From Prevotella sp. (lineage in GTDB: Bacteria; Bacteroidota; Bacteroidia; Bacteroidales; Bacteroidaceae): a DNA stretch of 64,000 bases. A program made the translations under genes and the position numbers. Positions 24,342 through 33,312 of this stretch are shown one piece after another; position 1 is the first letter of the stretch; the number at the start of each line of letters is the position of its first letter. The DNA lies in contig JAFUVB010000034.1 in the NCBI GenBank assembly GCA_017471245.1, positions 32,769-96,768 of the forward strand. Reading direction: 5' to 3'. The notes beneath the pieces were generated by a model, which searched no databases, was not told the origin of the DNA, and worked only from the letters and a program-made list of their open reading frames with translations.

Positions 24342-27062
24342 ATGAACGAAAAAAGAGTTTATCTTTTCGGCAACGGAAAAGCCGAAGGAAATGCAAAAAT
24401 GAGAGAAGCACTGGGCGGCAAGGGAGCAAACCTTGCAGAAATGAACTTAATTGGAGTTCCAGTTCCTCCCGGTTTTACAATCACAACCGATTGCTGCAAC
24501 GAGTATTATCAAGTGGGTCAGGCCAAGATCATGGAGATCTTGAACGACGACGTGATGAAAGCCGTGAAGCACATCGAAGTGTTAATGAACAGCAAGTTTG
24601 GCGACAAGGAGAATCCGCTGCTGGTTTCTGTACGTTCAGGTGCTCGCGCATCCATGCCTGGCATGATGGACACCATCCTGAACCTGGGTTTGAACGATGA
24701 GGTAGCAGAAGGAATGGTGAAGAAGACCAACAATCCTCACTTCGTTTACGACTCTTACCGTCGTTTCGTGCAGATGTATGGCGACGTGGTTCTTGAAATG
24801 AAGCCGGTGAACAAAGAAGATATCGACCCGTTTGAGGAAATCATTGAGAAGGTGAAGGCTGAGCGCGGCGTGAAACTCGACAAAGATTTGTCAGTTGATG
24901 AGCTGAAGAAACTGGTGAAGTTGTTCAAGGAAGCCATCAAGGAGCGCACAGGCAAGGACTTCCCCGACGATCCAATCGTGCAGCTTTGGGGTGCGATCTG
25001 CGCCGTGTTCCGTTCATGGATGAACGAGCGTGCCATCCTCTATCGCAAGATGGAAGGTATACCCGATGAATGGGGAACAGCCGTATCAGTGATGGCCATG
25101 GTGTTCGGTAACATGGGCGACACCAGTGCCACTGGCGTTTGCTTCAGCCGTGACGCTGCAAATGGTGAGAACGTGTTCAATGGTGAGTATCTTGTAAACG
25201 CACAAGGAGAAGACGTTGTGGCTGGTATTCGCACTCCGCAGCAGATTACCAAGCTCGGTTCTCAGCGTTGGGCAGAGCGTGCTGGCATCTCAGAAGAGGA
25301 GCGCGTTGAGAAGTATCCTTCAATGGAAGAGGCAATGCCCGAGATTTATGCTCAGCTGAATGGTATTCAGGAAAAACTGGAAGAGCACTATCACGACATG
25401 CAGGATATGGAGTTCACCGTTCAGGAAGGTAAGCTCTGGTTCTTGCAGACACGTAACGGCAAGCGCACAGGTGCTGCCATGGTGAAGATAGCCATCGACC
25501 TGCTTCACGAAGGAAAGATCGACGAGAAGACAGCCATCATGCGCTGCGAGCCGCAGAAACTTGACGAACTGCTCCACCCGGTATTCGACAAGAAAGCACT
25601 TTCCACAGCCAAGGTGATTGCGCAGGGTCTGCCTGCTTCTCCGGGTGCTGCTTGCGGACAGATTGTTTTCCATGCCGACGATGCACAAGTATGGCATGAA
25701 GACGGTCACAAAGTGGTTCTCGTGCGTATCGAAACATCTCCTGAAGACCTCGCCGGTATGTCTGCAGCAGAAGGAATCCTCACCGCTCGCGGTGGTATGA
25801 CTTCCCATGCAGCCGTTGTTGCCCGCGGTATGGGTAAGTGCTGTGTGTCAGGTGTCGGAGCATTGAATGTGGACTACAAGACCAAGACCGTGGAAATCGA
25901 CGGTGTTGTATATAAAGAAGGTGACTATATCTCATTGAACGGATCCACTGGACAGGTATATGCAGGCGAAGTTCCCACTAAGGCTGCTGAACTCAGCGGT
26001 GACTTCAAAGAGTTGATGGATCTCTGCGACAAGTACACCAAACTACAGGTTCGCACCAACGCAGACACGCCGCACGATGCACAGGTGGCACGAGCTTTCG
26101 GTGCAAAGGGTATCGGTTTGACTCGTACAGAGCACATGTTCTTCGAGGATAAGAAGATCATCGCCATGCGCGAAATGATTCTTGCCGACAGCGTTGCCGG
26201 TCGCGAGAAGGCACTTGCCAAGTTGCTGCCTTACCAGAAGGCCGACTTCAAGGGTATTCTTGAGGCTATGGACGGACTGCCAGTGAACATCCGCTTGCTC
26301 GATCCGCCACTCCATGAGTTCGTTCCGCACGATCTCGCCGGTCAGCAGACCATGGCTGATGAGATGGGCGTATCTCTTGAAACCATCAAGCGCCGTGTAG
26401 ACTCTCTGGCAGAGAACAACCCGATGCTCGGTCACCGTGGTTGCCGCTTGGGTATCACATTCCCAGAAATCACTGCCATGCAGACAAAGGCCATCCTGGG
26501 TGCCGCATGCGAACTGAAGAAGGAAGGAAAGAATCCTATTCCAGAAATCATGGTTCCGCTGATTGGTACGCTTTATGAGCTGAAACAGCAGAAGGACATC
26601 ATCCAGTATGCTGCCAAGGAAGTGTTTGCAGCGGAGGGAATCGAAGTGGAATTCGAGATTGGAACAATGATTGAGATTCCGCGCGCTGCCCTGACCGCCG
26701 ACCGTATCGCGACAGAAGCACAGTACTTCTCATTCGGTACTAACGACTTGACGCAGATGACCTTCGGTTACAGCCGCGACGACATTGCTTCGTTCCTGCC
26801 TGTATACCTCGACAAGAAGATCCTGAAGGTAGACCCGTTCCAGGTGCTCGACCAGAAGGGTGTCGGCAAACTCATCAAGTATGCCGTCAAGGAAGGTCGC
26901 TCAGTACGCCCAGAGCTACGTTGCGGCATTTGCGGTGAGCATGGTGGCGAGCCAAGTTCCGTGAAGTTCTGTGCCAAGATTGGCATGAATTATGCTTCTT
27001 GCTCTCCGTTCCGTGTGCCAATCGCACGTCTCGCTGCCGCCCAGGCTGCTGTAGAGGAGTAA
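24342..27062 (+). CDS. ppdK: Pyruvate, phosphate dikinase
   Basis: 906 residues. Catalyses reversible conversion of pyruvate, ATP and phosphate to phosphoenolpyruvate, AMP and pyrophosphate in central carbon metabolism. The N-terminal ATP-grasp domain (about 1-340) contains GGKGANLAEM and SVRSGARASMPGMMDT. The swivelling phospho-histidine domain contains GGMTSHAAVVARGMGK. The C-terminal PEP/pyruvate TIM barrel (about 530-906) contains HEFVPHDL and ends with the catalytic ELRCGICGEHGG motif. Length and domain order are normal. It has its own promoter and terminator. Confidence 0.98.
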   Translation: MNEKRVYLFGNGKAEGNAKMREALGGKGANLAEMNLIGVPVPPGFTITTDCCNEYYQVGQAKIMEILNDDVMKAVKHIEVLMNSKFGDKENPLLVSVRSGARASMPGMMDTILNLGLNDEVAEGMVKKTNNPHFVYDSYRRFVQMYGDVVLEMKPVNKEDIDPFEEIIEKVKAERGVKLDKDLSVDELKKLVKLFKEAIKERTGKDFPDDPIVQLWGAICAVFRSWMNERAILYRKMEGIPDEWGTAVSVMAMVFGNMGDTSATGVCFSRDAANGENVFNGEYLVNAQGEDVVAGIRTPQQITKLGSQRWAERAGISEEERVEKYPSMEEAMPEIYAQLNGIQEKLEEHYHDMQDMEFTVQEGKLWFLQTRNGKRTGAAMVKIAIDLLHEGKIDEKTAIMRCEPQKLDELLHPVFDKKALSTAKVIAQGLPASPGAACGQIVFHADDAQVWHEDGHKVVLVRIETSPEDLAGMSAAEGILTARGGMTSHAAVVARGMGKCCVSGVGALNVDYKTKTVEIDGVVYKEGDYISLNGSTGQVYAGEVPTKAAELSGDFKELMDLCDKYTKLQVRTNADTPHDAQVARAFGAKGIGLTRTEHMFFEDKKIIAMREMILADSVAGREKALAKLLPYQKADFKGILEAMDGLPVNIRLLDPPLHEFVPHDLAGQQTMADEMGVSLETIKRRVDSLAENNPMLGHRGCRLGITFPEITAMQTKAILGAACELKKEGKNPIPEIMVPLIGTLYELKQQKDIIQYAAKEVFAAEGIEVEFEIGTMIEIPRAALTADRIATEAQYFSFGTNDLTQMTFGYSRDDIASFLPVYLDKKILKVDPFQVLDQKGVGKLIKYAVKEGRSVRPELRCGICGEHGGEPSSVKFCAKIGMNYASCSPFRVPIARLAAAQAAVEE

Positions 27063-27093
27063 TCGTTTTTTACAAAAAGAGATATTAATATTT

Positions 27094-27128
27094 AGGATGC
27101 GTCTGCTCGTCAGGCGCATCCTTTATTA
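27094..27128 (+). terminator. Terminator of ppdK
   Basis: Stem AGGATGCG (27094-27101) with CGCATCCT (27115-27122), extended inside by CTG/CAG around a CTCGT loop, followed by TTATTA. It lies about 31 nt after the stop. Confidence 0.85.
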
Positions 27129-27203
27129 TATATTCCTACATCAAAAAGCGAATTTTGATGTATTTCTGCATAACCACTTGATTTTTAAGTTCTTATATAG
27201 AAT

Positions 27204-27562
27204 CATGTGTTACCCGCTGCGTAATCTGCTGCGTTACCTGCTGCGTATTTTCCTTGATCCATTTTTCCCCGAGTTGAAGGCGATAATTCAGTTTTTTTGA
27301 TGGATTCAGGGTTTCGTAAAACTTGAAAAGTTCAGAGGTTGTTTTCAATGGGCATGCTTAATAGGCGAGGGAAGGTTGGCAATTGCCAAAGGAAAACGAT
27401 CTATAGATTATGAAAGAAAACTCATTGGATTATGGAAAAACACTCATTAGATAGTGGAAATACATTCATTTGATAATGGAAAACACTCATTAGATAATGG
27501 AAAAACGCAAAAGAAAAATACGCAGCAGGTAACGCAGCAGATTACGCAGCAGGTAACACATG
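27204..27562. repeat. Inverted-repeat element R2: same 12-bp-unit arms as R1
   Basis: Left arm 27204-27252 and right arm 27514-27562 are about 49 bp each and differ at essentially one position (C/T). Each holds three 12-bp units, with the middle one reading CAGCAGATTACG on the right arm (CGTAATCTGCTG on the left). Where R1 has a different middle unit, both arms of R2 carry the same variant, so the two arms match each other within the element. The 261-nt loop holds the 22-bp array at 27401-27509 instead of heptads; 27253-27400 shows nothing I can name. Confidence 0.87.
27401..27509. repeat. 22-bp tandem array of a second sequence (CATTNGATNATGGAAA)
   Basis: CATT cores occur at 27423, 27445, 27467 and 27488 (spacing 22, 22, 21), with a degenerate first unit at 27401. 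Each is followed by GATTATGGAAA, GATAGTGGAAA or GATAATGGAAA. It lies inside the loop of R2. The sequence is unrelated to the AAAACCTATG arrays although the period is the same. Confidence 0.85.
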
Positions 27563-27644
27563 GTTTCTTTCAACTCTCTGTAAACCAAATGATTATGCAA
27601 AGATGCTTTAACGTTTCTTTTTTTCGTTGGAAGTGTTTGGAGAA

Positions 27645-27750
27645 CAATGACCGTTTACCATTGACCGTTTACCATTGAACATTGACCGTTTACCATTGAA
27701 CATTGACCGCTTACCATTGACTATTGACCATTGAGCATGTTCATTGACCA
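27645..27750. repeat. Heptad array outside R2
   Basis: About 14 consecutive or nearly consecutive 7-bp units of the types ATTGACC, GTTTACC and ATTGAAC, ordered as a repeated triplet (21-bp super-period), ending with ATTGACC at 27742-27748. It lies between the right arm of R2 and the next 22-bp array. Confidence 0.87.
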
Positions 27751-27766
27751 TTATTTAGTGTTAAAG

Positions 27767-27904
27767 CATAGGTTTTAAGGCTCAAAAACATAGATTTTGA
27801 GTAACGAGAGCATAGGTTTTGAGCAACGAGAGCATAGGTTTTGCGCGTTAAAAGTGTAGGTTTGAGCAGGAAGTGTATGTAGATTGAAAAATTAAAGCAT
27901 CGGT
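27767..27904. repeat. 22-bp tandem array with CATAGGTTTT core
   Basis: CATAGG, CATAGA or TGTAGG occurs at 27767, 27789, 27811, 27833 and 27855, exactly 22 bp apart. Weaker units follow near 27878 and 27898. It is the reverse-complement orientation of the array at 5865 (AGCATAGGTTTT against AAAACCTATGCT). It ends about 27 bp before the -33 box of the glucosaminidase gene. Confidence 0.88.
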
Positions 27905-27930
27905 ATTGTGAAAAACTTCCTAATGCTGCA

Positions 27931-27958
27931 TTTGTCTCGCCTTTATTTCGTAACTTTG
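27931..27958 (+). promoter_or_regulatory. Probable promoter of the glucosaminidase gene
   Basis: TAACTTTG (27951-27958) matches the -7 consensus and is followed by ATG at 27982. The nearest TTTG (27931-27934) is only 16 bp upstream, shorter than the usual 19-21, so the -33 assignment is doubtful. Confidence 0.5.
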
Positions 27959-27981
27959 CAACCGACAAAAATAAAATCGCA

Positions 27982-28902
27982 ATGAAGAAACTGTTCAACC
28001 TCTTGATGTTCCTCGCCATAGCTGAATCAGCCATGGCGCAGCAGATGAAATGGAGCGTCACTTTTCAGACATACATCGATCAATACAAGGATCTTGCCAT
28101 TGAAGAAATGCTGAAATATAAGATTCCAGCCAGCATCACATTGGCACAAGGACTCTTTGAAAGTGGGGCGGGCAAGAGCGAACTTGCCATCAAGGGCAAC
28201 AATCACTTTGGTATTAAGTGCCACGGATGGACGGGGCGCACCGTCCATTTCGACGATGATGCCAGTCAGGAGTGCTTCCGCGCATACGACAATGCGCTGC
28301 AAAGCTATGAAGACCACAGCAAGTTTCTTTACGGCAACCAGCGATATAAGAAACTGTTCTCGCTCTCGGTGAAAGACTATAAGGGATGGGCTCACGGACT
28401 GAAAGAGTGCGGATATGCCACGAATCCCACCTACGCGCAGCGGCTCATCAACCTGATTGAGCTGTATAAGCTGTATCAGTATGATGATGCCAAGAGTTTC
28501 GACAAGTTCATGGCAGCCAATTCGGGCAAGAGAACATCCACTCCCGACGGCACGTTGCTGCACCCCATACACATCTATAACAAGAATTATTTCCTGCAGG
28601 CACGGCGTGGCGACACGTTCAAAATGATTGGAAAGGAGATCGGAATCAGTGCCAAGAAGATTGCTAAGTATAACGAGCGGAACGTGAACGATCAGCTGAC
28701 CGAGAACGAAGTGATATGGCTGAAGAAGAAACAGAAGAAAGCCGACAAGGCATATCAAGGCCGTCTGCACCGCGTGAAGGCAGGAGAGAGCATGTATTCC
28801 ATCGCACAATACTATGGCATTCGGCTGAAGAGTCTTTACAAAATGAACCGTCTGAGCCCGGACTACCAGCTTCGCATTGGTGACCAGCTAAGGGTAAGAT
28901 AG
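27982..28902 (+). CDS. Secreted glucosaminidase with two LysM domains
   Basis: 306 residues. Signal peptide MKKLFNLLMFLAIAESAMAQ. The catalytic domain (about 30-170) matches the GH73-type N-acetylglucosaminidases that cleave peptidoglycan glycan strands: ITLAQGLFESGAGKSELAIK carries the catalytic Glu, and NNHFGIKCHGW and FRAYDNALQSYEDHSKFL follow. Two LysM peptidoglycan-binding modules lie at about 200-250 (FLQARRGDTFKMIGKEIGIS) and 260-306 (HRVKAGESMYSIAQYYGI). It acts in the periplasm in cell-wall turnover or division. It stands alone between the R2 repeat locus and a convergent helicase gene. Confidence 0.94.
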   Translation: MKKLFNLLMFLAIAESAMAQQMKWSVTFQTYIDQYKDLAIEEMLKYKIPASITLAQGLFESGAGKSELAIKGNNHFGIKCHGWTGRTVHFDDDASQECFRAYDNALQSYEDHSKFLYGNQRYKKLFSLSVKDYKGWAHGLKECGYATNPTYAQRLINLIELYKLYQYDDAKSFDKFMAANSGKRTSTPDGTLLHPIHIYNKNYFLQARRGDTFKMIGKEIGISAKKIAKYNERNVNDQLTENEVIWLKKKQKKADKAYQGRLHRVKAGESMYSIAQYYGIRLKSLYKMNRLSPDYQLRIGDQLRVR

Positions 28903-28983
28903 GCAGTCGGTCAGGATTGGCCATCGGCAAGTTGTCTATGCGAAAATGCTTGCCGAAGAAGCAACGGCGCGAAATCACATTCA

Positions 28984-29017
28984 TTCAGGTCGGTTATTTG
29001 CCGGCCTGAAGTTTTTT
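28984..29017. terminator. Terminator between convergent genes, built into the helicase 3' end
   Basis: TTCAGGTCGG (28984-28993) pairs over 10 bp (one G-U) with CCGGCCTGAA (29001-29010) around a 7-nt loop, followed on the plus strand by GTTTTTTC. The loop, right half of the stem and T-run are coding sequence for the last residues of the helicase (KKLQAGK-stop). It would stop transcription from the glucosaminidase gene. Confidence 0.78.
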
Positions 29018-30733
29018 CAGCCTGCGCAAAGCCTCGGGAGCAGTAGGGTATAGCTGCAGCGCCTTGTTGTAGTTGGCGATGGCAGCTTCTTTCATGTGCT
29101 CCTTTTCGCATTCTTTTCCGAGCATGATATACTCCACGGCGAGTCGCTTCAGCATGTCGTCGATGCGGTTGCGCTCAGCTATTAGCGCGTCTTTTTCCTG
29201 TTTCAGCAGATTGATTGAATTGAGTTTCCGGCGAATGAGGCGCTTTGCGGCAGGCTTCTCAATGTCGTATCGGCTATGGATGGCAGCGAAGAAATGATTG
29301 AGGAACTGGTCGAAATCTCCCGCATCAAATGCCAATGCAGCGTCGTGATAGTCCTTGTCGGCTTTGCTTTCCGCCAATGCAGCCGTGATAACGCGGTCGT
29401 TGTTGTATTGACGAGCGAACTGTTTCACCTCTGGTCTCACAAAAACATGCTCGCGCCGGATGGGTTCTGTGAGCGACATACCGCCGAGCGACGTGCAGCG
29501 CGACAGTGCCACGTAGGTCTGTCCGCCCGCAAAAATGCCGCCCGAAAAGTCGATAACCACCTGGCGGAACGTCAGTCCCTGGCTCTTGTGAATGGTCATT
29601 GCCCATGCCAGACGGATGGGGAACTGAATGAAAACTCCGATTTCCTCTTCCTCGATCTTCTGTTCCTTTTCGTTGAAAGTATACCTCACGTTGCTCCAGT
29701 GTTCCGGTTCCACCTCGTATTCGTTACCGTCTTCCGTGATCACATATATCACTCCCAGTTCTTCGTCGATGGCTTCCACCACACCGAGCGTGCCGTTCAC
29801 CCATCGTTTGTCCATGTCGTTCTTGATGAAGACTATCTGTGCGCCCGGTTTGATGAACAGCTCCATCTGCGTGGGCAGGCTGCTTTCGGGGAACTCGCCC
29901 TTGATGATACCCTTGAAACACGTGGGTTCTCCGGGCAGTTCCTGCAAATGTTTCTCGTTGATATAGTCCACCTGGTCGCGCCGTGAAGACAGTGTGATGG
30001 CGAGCTGGCTACCGTTGGCGTCGCCCTTCAGAGGCTTTCCCACCTGCGCATTCAGCATCTGCAGGTCGGGCTGTGTCACCTCGCTCATCCTGATATGGTC
30101 GAGAATGGAAAGGAAGAGCGGGTCTTTCTGCCGGTATACCTTCTTCAGTTCCACACATACAAGCTGAAAATTGCGGAACACATGGGCATCGAAGAAGAAC
30201 GCGCTGGGATAGAACGGCGAGAGAAACTGCCGGTCTTCTTCTTTCACAACGGGCTCCAACTGGTATACATCGCCCACTAACAGTAACTGTTTTCCGCCGA
30301 ATGGTTCGCGCATATTCCTGTTGTAGATGCGCAACACCTTGTCAATGAAATCCAGAATGTCGGCTCTCACCATGCTGATCTCGTCGATAATGATCAGCTC
30401 TAACTCCTGCAATATCTTGCGTTTCTCACCGTTATAGCGCAGCGTGTCGCGGATGTTGCGTGCATTATAGCGAGTGTCGTTGGGCAATAGGGGATGAAAC
30501 GGCAGTTTGAAGAAACTGTGCAGCGTGCTGCCACCCACGTTGATGGCGGCAATGCCGGTAGGAGCCAGCACCACGTGTTTCTTTTTCGTATGCTTGCAAA
30601 TGTATCTGAGAAAAGTGGATTTACCCGTCCCTGCCTTTCCGGTGAGGAAAAGCGAGCGACGGGTATATTGGATAATCTGCAGTGCCTGCTGTAATTCTTT
30701 GTTGTCTAAATCAATGCTCTCGATGTCGTTCAC
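28994..30733 (-). CDS. PIF1/RecD-like helicase with C-terminal TPR-like region
   Basis: 579 residues. Superfamily 1 helicase: Walker A GKAGTGKSTFLRYI, motif Ia APTGIAAINVGGSTLHSFF (typical of PIF1), Walker B LIIDEISMVRADI, and the C-terminal helicase motif AMTIHKSQGLTFRQVVID with VALSRCTSL. PIF1-type helicases act 5' to 3' on DNA, including G-quadruplex and replication intermediates; the specific role here is unknown. The last 90 residues are helical with a tetratricopeptide-like repeat (EAAIANYNKALQLYPTAPEA). It starts 3 nt after the PBP1A stop, so the two may be co-transcribed. Confidence 0.92.
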   Translation of the reverse strand: MNDIESIDLDNKELQQALQIIQYTRRSLFLTGKAGTGKSTFLRYICKHTKKKHVVLAPTGIAAINVGGSTLHSFFKLPFHPLLPNDTRYNARNIRDTLRYNGEKRKILQELELIIIDEISMVRADILDFIDKVLRIYNRNMREPFGGKQLLLVGDVYQLEPVVKEEDRQFLSPFYPSAFFFDAHVFRNFQLVCVELKKVYRQKDPLFLSILDHIRMSEVTQPDLQMLNAQVGKPLKGDANGSQLAITLSSRRDQVDYINEKHLQELPGEPTCFKGIIKGEFPESSLPTQMELFIKPGAQIVFIKNDMDKRWVNGTLGVVEAIDEELGVIYVITEDGNEYEVEPEHWSNVRYTFNEKEQKIEEEEIGVFIQFPIRLAWAMTIHKSQGLTFRQVVIDFSGGIFAGGQTYVALSRCTSLGGMSLTEPIRREHVFVRPEVKQFARQYNNDRVITAALAESKADKDYHDAALAFDAGDFDQFLNHFFAAIHSRYDIEKPAAKRLIRRKLNSINLLKQEKDALIAERNRIDDMLKRLAVEYIMLGKECEKEHMKEAAIANYNKALQLYPTAPEALRRLKKLQAGK

Positions 30734-30736
30734 GAA

Positions 30737-33259
30737 CTACAAGTCTTCAAATTTAACGGGTTGTTCTTTCGGAATCTGCGCCGGTTGCTGCGAATTGCCT
30801 TGCGACGGATCCTGATTGCCTGAATTGTTGTCGTTCTCGTCCATGATTATGGGATTGCCGTCTTCATCCAAAAGAATCTCATCATCCATCTCAATGGCGA
30901 GCGTATCGGCATCAACGGTGTCGCGCACCTGTCCGTAATAGCTTGAGCAATTGTACAGATCGTTGGTGATATTGGCATCTGCCGGTTTCTTGAAATGGCC
31001 GTGATACTTCTTGAAAGCAGGGTCGTTCATCACCGATTCCAGGAAATATCCGCAGATGGGAAGTGCCGTTTTGCTTCCCTGTCCGAGTGCTCCCGTGCGG
31101 AAATGAATAGACCTGTATTCACCGCCAACCCATGCACCGCAAACCAAATTCGGACTCACGCACATGAACCAGGCATCTGAATGGTTGTTCGAAGTGCCGG
31201 TCTTGCCGCCGAAATCGGTATCCAAAGCACCCTTGTTTCCAACCCATGCCCAGAGGCTTTGTGAGGTTCCGCCCGGCTCCCGCAGTCCTCCGAGCAGCAT
31301 TTGCTGCATCAGGAAGGCACTCTTATAGGGAATCACCTGCTTCACTTCGGTAGGTCCGAGATACACTTCGCGCCCGTCGCGGTCTAAAATCTTGGTGACA
31401 AGCACCGGTTCAACATGCTTTCCGTCGTCGGCTACACAGCAGTAGGCATTGGTCATTTCCAGCAGATTCACGTCGCTCGAGCCAAGTGCCAGCGACGGCG
31501 CATCGTCGAGTTTACTCTTGATGCCCATATCGTATGCGGTGGCAATGATATTCTTGATGCCCATCTCTTGCCCCAAACGCACGGCGACGGTGTTAATACT
31601 CTTGGCGAAAGCACTCTTCAACGGGAGAGAGTCTCCTGTGAATCTGCCGTTTGCATTCGATGGTGTCCACATCACGGTTTTCTTCTTTTTCGAGTCGTAA
31701 ACTTCCATAGAGAAGTATTCATCGCGCCTTTTGTCGCATGGTGTGAGGCCTTGATTCATGGCTTCCGTATAGACAAAGAGCTTGAATGTGGAACCTGGCT
31801 GGCGCATGGCAGTCACCTTGTCGTACTTCCAATGGTTGAAATCGATGTCGCCCACCCAAGCCTTGATGTGTCCATTCGACGGTTCCATCGCCACAAAACC
31901 GCAATGCATGAACCTTACCATATAGCGGATGGAGTCGAGTGTTGACATATCGCGCTCGATGGAACCGTTCTCATAGTCGAACAGTTTCACCTTGTGGGGG
32001 CGGTTCAAAGCTGCCATCACGCTGTCGGGATCATTGGGAAACTTCGCCGTTAACGACTTATACACAGGCAGTCGCTTGGCAATATCCTCAATGAAGTGGG
32101 GGATAACGCGGTGGTTTTCATCCTGCCATGGCTCCTCTTTTCCCCAGTGATTGTTGAAGTTGTTCTGCACTATCTTCATCTGGCGGATAGCTGCATCCTC
32201 AGCATATTTTTGCATTCGCGTGTCGATTGTCGTATAAATCTTCAATCCGCTGCTATATAGGTCGTATCCGTTTTCTGCGCACCAGTCTTCCAGATAGTTG
32301 GCTATCGCCTCCCTGAAATAGTTGGCTTTGCTGTCGTAGTTGGTCTCTACGCTGTAGTTAAGCTTAATGGGTATCTGCTTCAAGGAGTCGTATTCCAGAT
32401 CAGTAAGGTCGAGATGGCGGAACATATTGTCTAAAACCACGTTGCGCCTCTTGATGCTGTTGTCGGGATGAGATATGGGATTGTAATACGTTGTCGCCTT
32501 CAACATGCCCACCAACACGGCTGCCTGCTCTGTGGTAAGGTCCTTCGGCGTGGTGTTGAAGTAAGTCTTGCATGCCGTCTTGATGCCGTATGCATTCGAT
32601 CCGAAGTCCACAGTGTTGGCATACATGGTGAGTATTTCGTTCTTGGAGAACACTGTTTCCAGCTTCGTTGCGATGATCCATTCCTTGGTCTTCACAATTA
32701 ATATCTTCAAACCAGGCACCTTTCCGAGCAAGCCGGTTGAGTATTTTGTCCTCACACGGAACATGTTCTTGGCCAATTGCTGTGTGATGGTCGATGCTCC
32801 GCGTGCATCATGGTGGAGCAAAGCGTCCTTTGCGGCACCGAACAAGCCCAACGGGTCGATGCCCCAATGCTTGTAGAAGCGCTCATCTTCGGTGTCTATC
32901 AGTGCTTTCCAGAACATCGGGTTCACCTCTTCATACTTTACCGGTGTGCGGTTTTCGTTGAAATACTTGCCGATGAGCACGTTGTCGGCACTGTAAAGCT
33001 CAGAAGCCTGGCTTGTCTGAGGGTCTCTGATGCCCGAGAAATAGCCCGGCGACTTACCGAAAAGCCCAAGGAAATTGATGTCTACCATGCCGAGATAGAT
33101 CAGGAAGAGCACGATAAACGACAAGATGCCGACACATAGTTTGGTGTACCATCGGCGGTTTCGATATAGAGATTTGTACCAAGGCCAGAACCCTTTTATT
33201 TTTTTCCAGCACCAAGAAATCATTCTGGTGATGAAAAAACCTTTCCTTCTTTCAGACAT
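30737..33259 (-). CDS. Penicillin-binding protein 1A (bifunctional transglycosylase/transpeptidase)
   Basis: 840 residues, class A PBP that polymerises and cross-links peptidoglycan. A cytoplasmic basic tail and one membrane span lie at about 43-64 (LCVGILSFIVLFLIYLGMV). The glycosyltransferase domain contains EDERFYKHWGIDPLG and GASTITQQLAKN. The transpeptidase domain has S-x-x-K in QPGSTFKLF, S-x-N in AKSINTVAVR and KTGT in GGKTGTSNNHSDAW, all intact. The C-terminal tail is rich in Asp, Asn and Gln. A -7 element (TAAATTTG on the minus strand, 33296-33289) lies upstream, without a convincing -33 box. Confidence 0.96.
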   Translation of the reverse strand: MSERRKGFFITRMISWCWKKIKGFWPWYKSLYRNRRWYTKLCVGILSFIVLFLIYLGMVDINFLGLFGKSPGYFSGIRDPQTSQASELYSADNVLIGKYFNENRTPVKYEEVNPMFWKALIDTEDERFYKHWGIDPLGLFGAAKDALLHHDARGASTITQQLAKNMFRVRTKYSTGLLGKVPGLKILIVKTKEWIIATKLETVFSKNEILTMYANTVDFGSNAYGIKTACKTYFNTTPKDLTTEQAAVLVGMLKATTYYNPISHPDNSIKRRNVVLDNMFRHLDLTDLEYDSLKQIPIKLNYSVETNYDSKANYFREAIANYLEDWCAENGYDLYSSGLKIYTTIDTRMQKYAEDAAIRQMKIVQNNFNNHWGKEEPWQDENHRVIPHFIEDIAKRLPVYKSLTAKFPNDPDSVMAALNRPHKVKLFDYENGSIERDMSTLDSIRYMVRFMHCGFVAMEPSNGHIKAWVGDIDFNHWKYDKVTAMRQPGSTFKLFVYTEAMNQGLTPCDKRRDEYFSMEVYDSKKKKTVMWTPSNANGRFTGDSLPLKSAFAKSINTVAVRLGQEMGIKNIIATAYDMGIKSKLDDAPSLALGSSDVNLLEMTNAYCCVADDGKHVEPVLVTKILDRDGREVYLGPTEVKQVIPYKSAFLMQQMLLGGLREPGGTSQSLWAWVGNKGALDTDFGGKTGTSNNHSDAWFMCVSPNLVCGAWVGGEYRSIHFRTGALGQGSKTALPICGYFLESVMNDPAFKKYHGHFKKPADANITNDLYNCSSYYGQVRDTVDADTLAIEMDDEILLDEDGNPIIMDENDNNSGNQDPSQGNSQQPAQIPKEQPVKFEDL

Positions 33260-33312
33260 AATGCTTGTTTATTATACGTATTATCCTGCAAATTTAGTAA
33301 AAAAGCTGTTGA

